DNA of 64,000 nt from Syntrophobacterales bacterium. GTDB lineage: Bacteria > Desulfobacterota > Desulfobaccia > Desulfobaccales > 0-14-0-80-60-11. The translations under genes were made by a program, and so were the position numbers. Positions 1-7,180 of this stretch are shown one piece after another. The stretch spans positions 1 to 64,000 of the forward strand of contig JALNYP010000014.1 in NCBI GenBank assembly GCA_023229795.1, in the 5' to 3' direction. The notes under the pieces were generated by a model. It did not search any database, was not told where the DNA came from, and saw only the letters and a program-made list of their open reading frames with translations. Positions within the stretch are counted from its first letter, which is position 1. Each line of letters opens with the position of its first letter.

Positions 1-1
1 T

Positions 2-529
2 GGCCTGCCCCGGGAACGGGTGATGGGCATGGCGGGCATCCTGGACACCGGACGCTACCGCTGCTTCATCGCCATGGAGTTGGGCGTGGCCGTGGAGGAA
101 ATCCAGGCCATGGTGCTGGGCGGCCACGGCGACGACATGGTGCCCGTGGTCAGCGCCACCAATATTTCGGGCGTGCCCCTCACCGATCTGTTGGCGCCGG
201 AGCGCATCAGCGCCCTGGTGGAACGCACCCGCAAAGGCGGCGGCGAAATCGTGGGTCTGCTCAAGACCGGTTCGGCGTACTACGCGCCGTCGGCTGCGGC
301 GGTGCAGATGGCCGAGGCCATCTTGAAAGACCAGAAGCGCCTGGTACCGGTGTCGGCTTATCTGGCCGGGGAATACGGTTTGAGCGACCTGTACTTCGGC
401 GTGCCGGTGATCCTGGGAGCCGGCGGCATCGAAAAGATCCTGACCTTGAAACTGAGCCAGGACGAAGAGGCCATGCTGCAGAAATCCGCGGCGGCCGTAG
501 CCAAAACCCGGGATGAACTGAAGATGTAA
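2..529 (+). CDS. mdh: malate dehydrogenase, C-terminal part (5' truncated by window edge)
   Basis: NAD-dependent malate dehydrogenase of the LDH-like type, interconverting malate and oxaloacetate in the cytoplasm. The reading frame is open to the first base of the window, so the N-terminal NAD-binding half lies upstream. Visible family marks are the GMAGILD segment, the R-x-R residues of the substrate pocket region and the catalytic-histidine motif LGGHGDDMVP. The C-terminus ends with a normal helix rich in Lys and Glu. No partner gene follows; a strong hairpin sits 9 bp downstream. Family assignment is firm, and MDH rather than LDH is preferred because of GGHGDDMVP. Confidence 0.93.
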   Translation, partial: GLPRERVMGMAGILDTGRYRCFIAMELGVAVEEIQAMVLGGHGDDMVPVVSATNISGVPLTDLLAPERISALVERTRKGGGEIVGLLKTGSAYYAPSAAAVQMAEAILKDQKRLVPVSAYLAGEYGLSDLYFGVPVILGAGGIEKILTLKLSQDEEAMLQKSAAAVAKTRDELKM

Positions 530-537
530 GGCCGGAT

Positions 538-576
538 GGGGAAGGGAAGTCAGGCCCTGGCCTGGCGCCCTTCCCC
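538..576 (+). terminator. nested hairpin after mdh
   Basis: Outer arms GGGGAAGGG and CCCTTCCCC enclose an inner CAGGCC/GGCCTG stem. There is no U-run after it, so it is either a weak or Rho-assisted terminator or an mRNA-stabilising 3' hairpin for mdh. Confidence 0.35.
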
Positions 577-615
577 CCTGCCCCCCGCCGCCCGGTTTAC
601 TTGGATTAAGGGGGG

Positions 616-819
616 CTACTTGGTTCCCGAGGGATGAGGTTGATAGGGATTCAACTTGGTCCCGGCGGCACCATAGAGACCCGAGGTTTTATCGGAAAAC
701 GCGCCCAACGCCGCGGCGATCCCCAACGCCACAATCGTGATTAGCAAGACATATTCAACGGCCGAGGCGCCTTCCTCATCCCATAGGAACGCGATGGCCC
801 CGTGCACCCAACTCTTCAT
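616..819 (-). CDS. Flp/Fap-type IVb pilin subunit
   Basis: A 67-residue small pilin of the Flp (Tad) family. After a short leader comes DEEGASAVEYVLLITIVAL: the Glu-Gly junction resembles the TadV prepilin-peptidase site, the +5 Glu and following Tyr are conserved in Flp pilins, and the hydrophobic helix is the pilus core. A strong ribosome site (AAGGAGA) lies about 8 bp before the ATG. No tad assembly genes (tadA, tadB, tadC, rcpA) are in the window, so the pilin is an orphan here and must rely on machinery encoded elsewhere. Its mature tail (about 25 residues after the helix, Pro- and Gly-rich) is short. Confidence 0.85.
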   Translation of the reverse strand: MKSWVHGAIAFLWDEEGASAVEYVLLITIVALGIAAALGAFSDKTSGLYGAAGTKLNPYQPHPSGTK

Positions 820-1203
820 TTTCGGTCTCCTTAAATTGAGTTACCCGCGTTAACATAGGGACTCCTTCACCAAGGCGTCTCAGCTTCACCTCTGCGGCAA
901 TCCTGTTCCCCGGCACCTGAGCAGTAGGTCGAGCCCGCGCTTCCCCCGGTTCAGCTTTGCTCATATCTATGTCAAGAAAACTCTTATGGCTGTATCGGTT
1001 TCTTCGGCCGGAACTTTAATAATCTGGGTAACACCGCAGCAGTCTCCCTGGTCCGAAATATTTTTCAACAATTGACTTAGGTCATGGGGCTGACAATCTT
1101 AATGATTAAAATAGAGTCAATCGATGCTGCAAAAGGCCACCCGCCATTCTCCCTAAAGGAAGCTGGCGCAGCGGCACCCCAAGGAAACCGAGGACACGGC
1201 ACC
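820..1203. other. non-coding gap between divergent pilin and ferredoxin genes
   Basis: Divergent intergenic region that must hold promoters for both flanking genes. I see a partial palindrome that fits a CRP/FNR-family operator at 1072-1085. The pilin-proximal part (820-1000) is GC-rich and could fold, but I could not match it to a known riboswitch. Open frames here lack ribosome sites and recognisable content. Confidence 0.5.
1072..1085. promoter_or_regulatory. possible CRP/FNR-family (HcpR-like) operator
   Basis: TTGACTTAGGTCAT is an imperfect palindrome (TTGAC and GTCA half-sites) about 120 bp before the ferredoxin start. CRP/FNR-family regulators such as HcpR in sulfate reducers bind TTGAC/GTCAA-type palindromes and control ferredoxin-like genes. 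The match is partial, so this is suggestive only. Confidence 0.28.
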
Positions 1204-1929
1204 ATGGCAAAGAGACAAATCATCCGGATAGATCAGGACAAGTGTGACGGCTGCGGCCTGTGCGTGCCGTCGTGCGCCGAAGGGGCCATTCAAATCGTGG
1301 ACGGCAAGGCGCAGTTAATGGCTGATAAGTTTTGTGACGGCCTGGGGGCCTGTCTGGGGGAGTGTCCCCAGGGAGCCCTGACCATCGAGGCGCGGGAAGC
1401 CGAGGAGTTCGTGGGGCCGGCCCCCGGGGCCGGTCATGCGGAAGCGCCGGCTGCGGCTCCGGAACCCCAGGGGGAGGCGTTCGTCTGCCCCGGCAGCCGC
1501 ATGCAGCAATTTAAGCGGGAAGAAGCGCCCGGCCCGGAAGCCTCGGCCTTGGGGCACTGGCCGGTCAAGCTGCGCCTGGTGGCCCCCAAGGCCCCGTTCC
1601 TGAAAGGGGCCAACCTCCTGGTGGCCGCTGACTGCGCCCCCTTCGCGGCCGGGGACTTTCATTCCTGCTACCTTAAAGGCAACGCAGTGGTGTGCGGCTG
1701 CCCCAAATTCGACGACGTATCGGAGCACGTGGCCAAACTCACTGCCATCTTGAAGGAAAACGACATTGGGGAAATTTCCATCGTCAATATGGAAGTGCCA
1801 TGCTGCTTCGGGTTGGTGCAGATTGTCCGCCAGGCCCTGGAGGCCTCGGGCAAGAGTCTGCCGGTGACCATCTGCACCCTGGGAACCGCCGGCCAGGTCC
1901 TGCAACAGCAGAAAATCAAGGGAAAGTGA
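1204..1929 (+). CDS. 4Fe-4S ferredoxin-domain protein with Cys-rich C-terminal domain
   Basis: A 241-residue cytoplasmic iron-sulfur protein. The N-terminal 60 residues carry a classic CxxCxxCxxxC cluster motif (CDGCGLCVPSC) and a second motif, CDGLGACLGECPQGA, which has a C-x5-C-x3-CP pattern. An Ala/Pro/Glu-rich linker (about residues 75-100) follows. The C-terminal half has further cysteines (FHSCYLKG, VVCGCPKFDD, VPCCFGL) that could hold another cluster. The start at 1204 is chosen because the cluster motif begins 15 residues later and the upstream extension is atypical. The next gene follows after only 7 bp, so the two are co-transcribed. The likely role is electron transfer or redox or nitrosative sensing; the partner is unknown. 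Confidence 0.8.
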   Translation: MAKRQIIRIDQDKCDGCGLCVPSCAEGAIQIVDGKAQLMADKFCDGLGACLGECPQGALTIEAREAEEFVGPAPGAGHAEAPAAAPEPQGEAFVCPGSRMQQFKREEAPGPEASALGHWPVKLRLVAPKAPFLKGANLLVAADCAPFAAGDFHSCYLKGNAVVCGCPKFDDVSEHVAKLTAILKENDIGEISIVNMEVPCCFGLVQIVRQALEASGKSLPVTICTLGTAGQVLQQQKIKGK

Positions 1930-1936
1930 GGCTGCC

Positions 1937-2554
1937 ATGGAACAGATGAAATGCCCCGGCCAGGATACCCGTTATTGGAAGCCAGAGGATATTTTTGTGG
2001 CGGAGTGCCCCAAGTGCGGGGCCGAGATCGAATTTTTCAAGGACGATGCCCGGCGCCGCTGCGCCTGGTGCGGCCACATGTTCTATAACCCTAAGATCGA
2101 GTTGGGCTGCGCCGAGTGGTGCCAGTACGCCGAAAAGTGCGTGCCCGACCTGGTGCGGGCCAAAAAAGCGGCCCAGACCTTTAAAGAGCTGCTGGCGGAG
2201 CTGGTCAAAGCTCATCTGGAGGGGGACCCGGCAGGCTGGGAGCGGACCGAACAGGCCATGCAGTTTGCCCAAAATCTGCTCAAGGCCGAAGGGGGGGATC
2301 CCAAGGTGGTCCTGGCCGCGGTACTGCTGCACCGGGTGGAACCGGCTAAGGCCCGGGAGTTCCTGGCGGAGCTGGAGACGGAGCCGGAGATCGGTGAGGC
2401 CGTCCTGGAATTGTTGGGCGGCGGGGGCGCGGAGCGGGATCTGAACCGGCAGCTTTATCAGGATACCCTGGCCCTGGCGGCCGGCAAGGGCGACACTCGC
2501 AGGGCCTTTCATACCCGCACGGCGGAGCGCCTGGGCGTTGATCGACAGCGATGA
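1937..2554 (+). CDS. zinc-ribbon protein with degenerate HD-like C-terminal domain
   Basis: A 205-residue protein. Residues 1-55 form a zinc ribbon: CPKCGAE and CAWCGHM knuckles, then GCAEWCQYAEKC, a second Cys set. This N-terminus (beginning MEQMKCPGQDTRYWKPEDIF) matches a family of delta-proteobacterial proteins that continue into an HD phosphohydrolase domain. Here the HD signature expected as LHDIG reads LLHRVEP, so the metal-binding Asp is missing, and no downstream HHHH-type motif is visible. It probably lost hydrolase activity or became a binding or regulatory protein. It is in an operon with the ferredoxin upstream (7 bp gap). A small hairpin without a U-run follows. Confidence 0.65.
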   Translation: MEQMKCPGQDTRYWKPEDIFVAECPKCGAEIEFFKDDARRRCAWCGHMFYNPKIELGCAEWCQYAEKCVPDLVRAKKAAQTFKELLAELVKAHLEGDPAGWERTEQAMQFAQNLLKAEGGDPKVVLAAVLLHRVEPAKAREFLAELETEPEIGEAVLELLGGGGAERDLNRQLYQDTLALAAGKGDTRRAFHTRTAERLGVDRQR

Positions 2555-2671
2555 GCCATGGTGTTGCGAAATGGCAACAAAGTCAGCAGAGAACCTTGGG
2601 AACCAGTTTAGTCAGGGGTTACTGACTCTTGGGCCTTAGCGGTGAACCTGGTTGATAGACAATTTTTCTTC

Positions 2672-3829
2672 TCAATTGCCTCGCTTGGTATTATAGGTTG
2701 GGTTGCCTAATGGCATATGCCCTTGTCTTATCTCTTTGATAACAGCAATTAATATAAGTACCAAAGACCAGCCGTAGGACCAACCTATTAAAATAAAATT
2801 TAGTCGTGATATACTAGATAATATAATTAAAATAAAAAATGGAATTATCAATAATATAGAGGAAACGATTACTATTATATTCCATTTTCGCTCAAATAGA
2901 ATAGGTAAGACCATAATTGTGTAAGTACCCCATGCTATCGGTGCTGCTAAAAGTGAAGTGATTATGGCAAGAGCGCTAATTTCTAAAGCTTGTAATTGTG
3001 TTGTCCATATCCAATAACCCAAACTTAAGATAAGTGCTACCCCCATTAGTTCCCCTATCCAGAGAAACCCAAACCTTGCAGTCATTCCCATAAATGAACT
3101 ATTACCTATCATCGTAATGCCTTTAAAGTTACTTACTGCTTCTAACCATTGATAATAAATATCAGTTCCGTATAGAACAAGAGGGAGAATTGAAATAATG
3201 GCTGCGGTAATGAATGCAACTATAGCCTCCTTTCTGTATTTGCCCAGAAAAAGAAATAGGATCCAAACTGCAAAATTAGGCTTGATAGCCACTACTATAC
3301 CAATCAATAAACCAGCACTTATTTCATTCTTCAGCTTAAAAGATAACCATGCGCATACACAAATTAATAGAAGTAATGTTTGAATTTGTCCTAACTCTAT
3401 TATATGCCAAAAACCAGAAAGAGAAAAAGCCCATAATATTCGTTCAAAGCTTGAGTAATTTTGAAATGCCTTCACAAGCATAATTATCGCCAACGTATAA
3501 AAGAGGGTAGAGATAATACGCCATACTAATATTGATTTATGCGGGTTGAAAGAAGCAAAGGGCTTAATTATAAGGATGGAGATGGGTGGGTTTAGATTAG
3601 GAGAAGGAACTGACAAGCCAAGTTTTTGCAATTTTGGCCAAAATACAAGTGGATAATTGTAATCATAAGGATTCAATCTTTCTAATGAAGCTCGTCCAGA
3701 AGCTATAAACGATCCAAAATCTCTTAATTTATCATTCCTTAAAGCCCATAAAAAATTAAAACTAATAATAAATATTAATATTATGGTAAGGAATATACGC
3801 CGATAATTAATACTAGAAGTAAAATTCAT
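2672..3829 (-). CDS. GT87/DUF2029-type membrane glycosyltransferase, AT-rich
   Basis: A 385-residue polytopic membrane protein with about ten hydrophobic segments. After the first helix comes the family pattern DFGSFIASGRASLERLNPYDY: the Asp of the first periplasmic loop plus Asn-Pro-Tyr is typical of polyprenol-phosphate-sugar-dependent GT-C enzymes of the GT87/DUF2029 group. It probably transfers a sugar from a lipid carrier to a surface glycan outside the cytoplasmic membrane. Base composition is markedly AT-rich against its neighbours, which suggests recent acquisition. The next gene on the same strand is a paralogous enzyme of similar type, 90 bp away. The substrate cannot be read from the sequence. 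Confidence 0.7.
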   Translation of the reverse strand: MNFTSSINYRRIFLTIILIFIISFNFLWALRNDKLRDFGSFIASGRASLERLNPYDYNYPLVFWPKLQKLGLSVPSPNLNPPISILIIKPFASFNPHKSILVWRIISTLFYTLAIIMLVKAFQNYSSFERILWAFSLSGFWHIIELGQIQTLLLLICVCAWLSFKLKNEISAGLLIGIVVAIKPNFAVWILFLFLGKYRKEAIVAFITAAIISILPLVLYGTDIYYQWLEAVSNFKGITMIGNSSFMGMTARFGFLWIGELMGVALILSLGYWIWTTQLQALEISALAIITSLLAAPIAWGTYTIMVLPILFERKWNIIVIVSSILLIIPFFILIILSSISRLNFILIGWSYGWSLVLILIAVIKEIRQGHMPLGNPTYNTKRGN

Positions 3830-3919
3830 TTATCAGTCGATTCCTCCGTTATTTAATTTGCCGTGAAGAAGATAAGCACATTAATCTTAACCAAATAATC
3901 CGAAATGATTCTCCAGCAA

Positions 3920-5266
3920 TCAGACCGCCTCCGGGTCATTACGGGACTTACTTTCGACCCTAAGATTTGGAGAAGGGTAATCAACCGGGACCGGCACCCG
4001 ATCGATCTGCCGGGCCAGACTACCCAAAATAAAGCTGAAGAGCAGCAAGGAGTAAAAATAAAACCCGGCCCAGGTAAACCAAAGTTGGGGGGTATTCACT
4101 TCGGCCGATGGAATGAGCATACGGGGTATGGTACTTAATATCCAGGCCACGACGAGCAGTATCCGATAGCGGATTCCCGAGCCCAGTCTGCCGGCCAGGC
4201 GCCAGGCCACCGCGGCCGGAATGATTAGGGCGGGGAAATAGTACATCCAGCCCAGGGGCGAGAGGAGAAACATGCCGACGATGGTCAAAGAAAAACCGAG
4301 GTCGAATTGGTCCGGGGAAGCTGTCGGCTCCCTCGGCCAGGCCACCCATCCCAAGCCGCAGAGAAAGGTCAAGGAACATATCCTGGTTAAAGCCAGGGCC
4401 ACGTCCGGGCGATTAATCAGAGGCAGGTTTTCAGACCCGCCGAAGAGGCGGGTAAAAAAGCCCATGAACGAGGCATTCCAACTGGTTGCATACCAGGTAA
4501 TACCGGATAAGATTGATAGGTAATCTTTATAGGTATCGATTCCCATAATCAATAACGGCAGAAGACTCAATATTATAAAGATAGAGACAAACCAGGAGAG
4601 CAGGCGCCAACGGCGACGTATCAGGAAGAATATCAGGAACAATCCCATAAATATTTTGAGGCTCATGGCCAAGCCCAAATAAATCCCAGCCATTTTATCT
4701 TTGCCACTCCTGGCTGCTAGCCACCCCAAAGTAATTAATAATAGTAAAATGAAGGAAAATTGTCCAAATACAATACTCACCCAACTGGGAAAATAGCAAA
4801 GAATAACTATAAGATAACCAAGCAGAACCGGTAGATCATGTTTCGTGGTGGCAAGTTCCCGGGAAATCAACACGAGGGCTACCAAACCCATGGTGATGGA
4901 TAAGAAGGAATAGATCCAAAACGCCTTCTCGTAACCGATTAATCCGAGAGGCGACATGAGCAGGGTTTGGAAGGGAGGATTCAAATTGGGATGCAGATTC
5001 TTTCGGGCAGATTTCAATTTATCGAGTGGAAGTAGTTTTAATTTATTGAATATTTCATCATGAGGATTTCGAAACGTGCTAAGGGGCACTGGGGCATAAA
5101 TATCTTTGCCCTCCCAGAAGTATCTGGCCGACATGTAAAATTTGGAAAAATCTCCTATTTCCGGGAATTCGGAAAGATGATTGATGGTGGCGTAATAATA
5201 AGCTAAAGAAAAAGTAAATATGAGAGCCAGGACCAATTTGATGAGGAATTGTTTCTTATCAACCAT
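3920..5266 (-). CDS. GT87/DUF2029-type membrane glycosyltransferase
   Basis: A polytopic protein of about 448 residues. The first periplasmic loop has GDFSKFYMSARYFWEGKDIY, the Asp-containing loop of GT87-type mannosyl or hexosyl transferases, followed by NLNPPFQTLLMSPLGLI, also seen in the downstream paralogue (NLNPPISILI). At least nine transmembrane helices follow. The start is set at the ATG at 5266, just before a Lys-rich n-region and first helix; an upstream in-frame start would add 16 residues. It is likely involved in assembly of a surface polysaccharide or lipid-linked glycan, with the adjacent GT87 paralogue and the divergent GT9 gene. The donor is probably a polyprenyl-phosphate sugar (family knowledge). 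Confidence 0.7.
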   Translation of the reverse strand: MVDKKQFLIKLVLALIFTFSLAYYYATINHLSEFPEIGDFSKFYMSARYFWEGKDIYAPVPLSTFRNPHDEIFNKLKLLPLDKLKSARKNLHPNLNPPFQTLLMSPLGLIGYEKAFWIYSFLSITMGLVALVLISRELATTKHDLPVLLGYLIVILCYFPSWVSIVFGQFSFILLLLITLGWLAARSGKDKMAGIYLGLAMSLKIFMGLFLIFFLIRRRWRLLSWFVSIFIILSLLPLLIMGIDTYKDYLSILSGITWYATSWNASFMGFFTRLFGGSENLPLINRPDVALALTRICSLTFLCGLGWVAWPREPTASPDQFDLGFSLTIVGMFLLSPLGWMYYFPALIIPAAVAWRLAGRLGSGIRYRILLVVAWILSTIPRMLIPSAEVNTPQLWFTWAGFYFYSLLLFSFILGSLARQIDRVPVPVDYPSPNLRVESKSRNDPEAV

Positions 5267-5475
5267 GAAACACTCAGCCTTACTAACGATTTTGCGGTCA
5301 TTACCGGGCAGCACAATGCTCCCGGTGACCTGTAAGCTACTCCGGGTTATTCTCTTTAAAGTTGATTATAATAACTTGCAATTTATTGAGAATAAGCCCC
5401 CCTTGTCAAGGGAAAAGGAATTTTTGCCAATCACCTTCCTTGAAGGCGATCACATGACGAAAGGCTGATTTTTAT

Positions 5476-6465
5476 TTGGAAATCCAAACCATCCTGATCT
5501 GGCACCAAGGGGCTTTGGGGGACTTGCTCCTGGCGGGTCCGGCCCTGGCGGCCCTCAGCCGCCATTATCCCCAGGCCCGGATCACCGCGCTGGGGCATCC
5601 GGAGCGCTGGCGTCTGTTGGCCCCGACCCTACCCGTGGATGAGGTCTGGGACAGCAGTGCGGCCTGCTGGGCCTCCCTGTTTACCGAGGCGACCTTGCCC
5701 CCTGAACTCCGGCAGCGTCTGGCCCCGTTTCAGTTGGCCCTGGTCTTCGCACCCCGGCCGCAACCCATCCTGCTGCAGCAGTTGCACCTGGCGGGTATCC
5801 CGGCGGTTCACTGGGCGCCCTCCTTTCCCGAGACGGGGGTCGAGGCGGTGGCGGCCCTCCAGGCCCGGGCTCTCGCCGCTCTGGGGGTTAAGTATGTCCC
5901 CACGCCTTTCCAGCTGGAGGTGGGACTTTCTCAGGATGAGAAACTGCCGGAACTCCCCGGCTCCGGTCCCTGGCTGGCGGTGGGCCCGGGGAGCGGCCAT
6001 CCGTTGAAGAACTGGCCCCTGGCCCACTATTACGAGGTCAGCCGGACCCTGGCCTGGGACTATGGCCTGAAGGTAGTGTGGCTGGCGGGACCCGCGGAAG
6101 AGGCGATGCTGCCATATCTGGCGGGCCTGGCCGCGGCTCAGGGCCAGGTCCTCCTGGCCAACCGCCCCCTGGCCCGGGTGGCCCGGGTCTTGTCCCGCTG
6201 CCGCCTCTATTTAGGCAACGACAGCGGCTTGACCCATCTGGCCGCAGCCGTGGGAGCGCCCGGGGTTCTGGCCCTGTTCGGCCCCTCCGATCCCCGGGTG
6301 TGGGCTCCTTTGGGACCGCAAGTGCGGGTGTTGGCCGCGCCTTGTGCCCAGGCACCCTGCGCCGCCGGACGAACCATCGACTGCCGGGAGCCGCGCTGCC
6401 TGGCCGGGCTGTCGGTCGAGGCGGTCCTGGCCGCGGCCGGGCCTATGCTGGCGGCCGAAAAATAG
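5476..6465 (+). CDS. glycosyltransferase family 9 (heptosyltransferase-like)
   Basis: A 329-residue GT-B enzyme of the ADP-heptose:LPS heptosyltransferase family, acting at the cytoplasmic face on lipopolysaccharide core or a related glycan. The N-terminus has the family IWHQGALGDLLLAGPAL loop, and the C-terminal nucleotide-sugar site has GNDSGLTHLAAAVGAP followed by ALFGPSDPRVWAP. The frame begins with TTG at 5476; no ATG is available before the conserved N-terminus. It is divergent from the two GT87 genes. The Cys-rich tail (CAQAPC, DCREPRC) resembles that of other GT9 proteins. Heptose versus another sugar cannot be decided. Confidence 0.85.
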   Translation: MEIQTILIWHQGALGDLLLAGPALAALSRHYPQARITALGHPERWRLLAPTLPVDEVWDSSAACWASLFTEATLPPELRQRLAPFQLALVFAPRPQPILLQQLHLAGIPAVHWAPSFPETGVEAVAALQARALAALGVKYVPTPFQLEVGLSQDEKLPELPGSGPWLAVGPGSGHPLKNWPLAHYYEVSRTLAWDYGLKVVWLAGPAEEAMLPYLAGLAAAQGQVLLANRPLARVARVLSRCRLYLGNDSGLTHLAAAVGAPGVLALFGPSDPRVWAPLGPQVRVLAAPCAQAPCAAGRTIDCREPRCLAGLSVEAVLAAAGPMLAAEK

Positions 6466-6711
6466 GCCGCGGCAGGGGCACAAGATTTTTAACCGGGCCT
6501 CAATGATTTTTTTACTCCCCCCCGGCTTGGTTAAAATTTTTGGTCAGGGAGTTTTTGCAGACCAGGCCTGACCTTACCCCCGGCAAACCCGCAATTGCCC
6601 CCGACTGGACGCCCCATTTTCGTACAATAATTTGAACCAATTCCTGATGCGAGATCTCTCCTGATCTCTGAAAAGCCGCGCTACCACTGGTTATGACTCA
6701 ATGCGGAGAGG

Positions 6712-6728
6712 TTGGCACTATTCCTGCA
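6712..6728 (+). promoter_or_regulatory. sigma-54 (-24/-12) promoter candidate
   Basis: TTGGCACTATTCCTGCA has the invariant GG at 6714-6715 and GC at 6726-6727 with the exact 12-bp offset of RpoN promoters, plus the favoured TGGCAC. The expected start is near 6739. No gene begins downstream, only a short terminator-ended stretch. Confidence 0.5.
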
Positions 6729-6738
6729 TTATTCTAAA

Positions 6739-6823
6739 GCAGGTTACCCCCGAAAATAAAACCCTGTACCATTTTCTCCTTTCTCCAAATGGCCGGGCTC
6801 CCCCTCCCGGCCATTATATTTTT
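6739..6823 (+). ncRNA. candidate sigma-54-dependent small RNA
   Basis: About 85 nt between the predicted RpoN start and a textbook intrinsic terminator. The single-stranded part just before the terminator contains TCTCCTTTCTCC (6775-6786), complementary to AGGAGA-type ribosome sites, a common layout in trans-acting small RNAs. No reading frame with a ribosome site is seen. This is inference from promoter plus terminator geometry, with no homologue recognised. Confidence 0.35.
6788..6823 (+). terminator. intrinsic terminator
   Basis: A perfect 10-bp stem (AATGGCCGGG / CCCGGCCATT) with an 8-nt loop, followed by ATATTTTT. It lies 320 bp after the GT9 gene and so better fits the candidate short RNA. 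Confidence 0.7.
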
Positions 6824-6913
6824 GGACGCTGCGGCATCATCATCCCCTCAAAAATCTCCATTCTAAACCGGCTGCATCTTAGCCAGGTCTCGGAAAGTTC
6901 AAGGTTTAAAGTT

Positions 6914-6978
6914 AAGGCAGGATTCGAACCACGCACTGTCCTTCTGACAGTGGCGGGCGGGGACGCCCGCCCTACCGG
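6914..6978. repeat. composite palindromic element with tRNA T-arm-like string
   Basis: On the minus strand a 7-bp hairpin (CACTGTC/GACAGTG, 6934-6952) is followed by CGTGGTTCGAATCCTGCC, whose GGTTCGAATCC is the tRNA T-arm consensus. No acceptor, D or anticodon arms can be built around it and its flanks do not pair as a T-stem. Next to it lies GGCGGGCG/CGCCCGCC (6952-6971). Confidence 0.4.
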
Positions 6979-7046
6979 GCTTTTATGATTTATTCCGAGT
7001 GGCGTTCAAAGGGCTATTTTTTGCAGCTGCAGGCGAAAGCACGCGC

Positions 7047-7071
7047 TGGCATAGGCGAGACGCCTGTGCCA
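7047..7071. repeat. intergenic palindrome
   Basis: TGGCATAGGCG, AGA, CGCCTGTGCCA form an 11-bp stem with one G-U pair; it belongs to the class of short dispersed palindromes common in this window. Confidence 0.5.
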
Positions 7072-7180
7072 CATTTGACTGCGAATTGGGATTAAGGGAG
7101 TGGGCCAAAAGCCCATATATGACTGAGCGGAAATTCTGGCGGCATAGGTCTGTGCCTGCTTAACCCCAGTCTGTGCGGGC

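Larger units (their letters stand above)
6466..7180. other. 715-bp non-coding region
   Basis: No convincing protein gene. It holds a sigma-54-type promoter (6712-6728), a possible short RNA ending in a perfect intrinsic terminator (6788-6823), a composite palindromic element containing a tRNA T-arm-like string (6914-6978) and a further palindrome (7047-7071). The open frame over 6701-6988 runs through all of these and looks spurious. Confidence 0.6.

Noticed and set aside
776..964. 62-codon minus frame overlapping the pilin start
   Set aside because: It overlaps the pilin gene out of frame and lacks a ribosome site.
820..1000. c-di-GMP (GEMM) riboswitch before the pilin
   Set aside because: Short GCAAAGC and CCGGGG strings are similar, but the 5' half of the aptamer is missing and base pairing does not fit.
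1315..1938. Long minus-strand open frame opposite the ferredoxin
   Set aside because: It is the mirror of a GC-rich coding gene with the Cys motifs on the plus strand; no ribosome site or family pattern.
6914..6936. tRNA gene suggested by GGTTCGAATCC
   Set aside because: No T-stem pairing, no acceptor, D or anticodon arms can be built.
6701..6988. 95-codon plus frame in the non-coding region
   Set aside because: It passes through a promoter-like site, a terminator and palindromes, has no ribosome site and no known motif.
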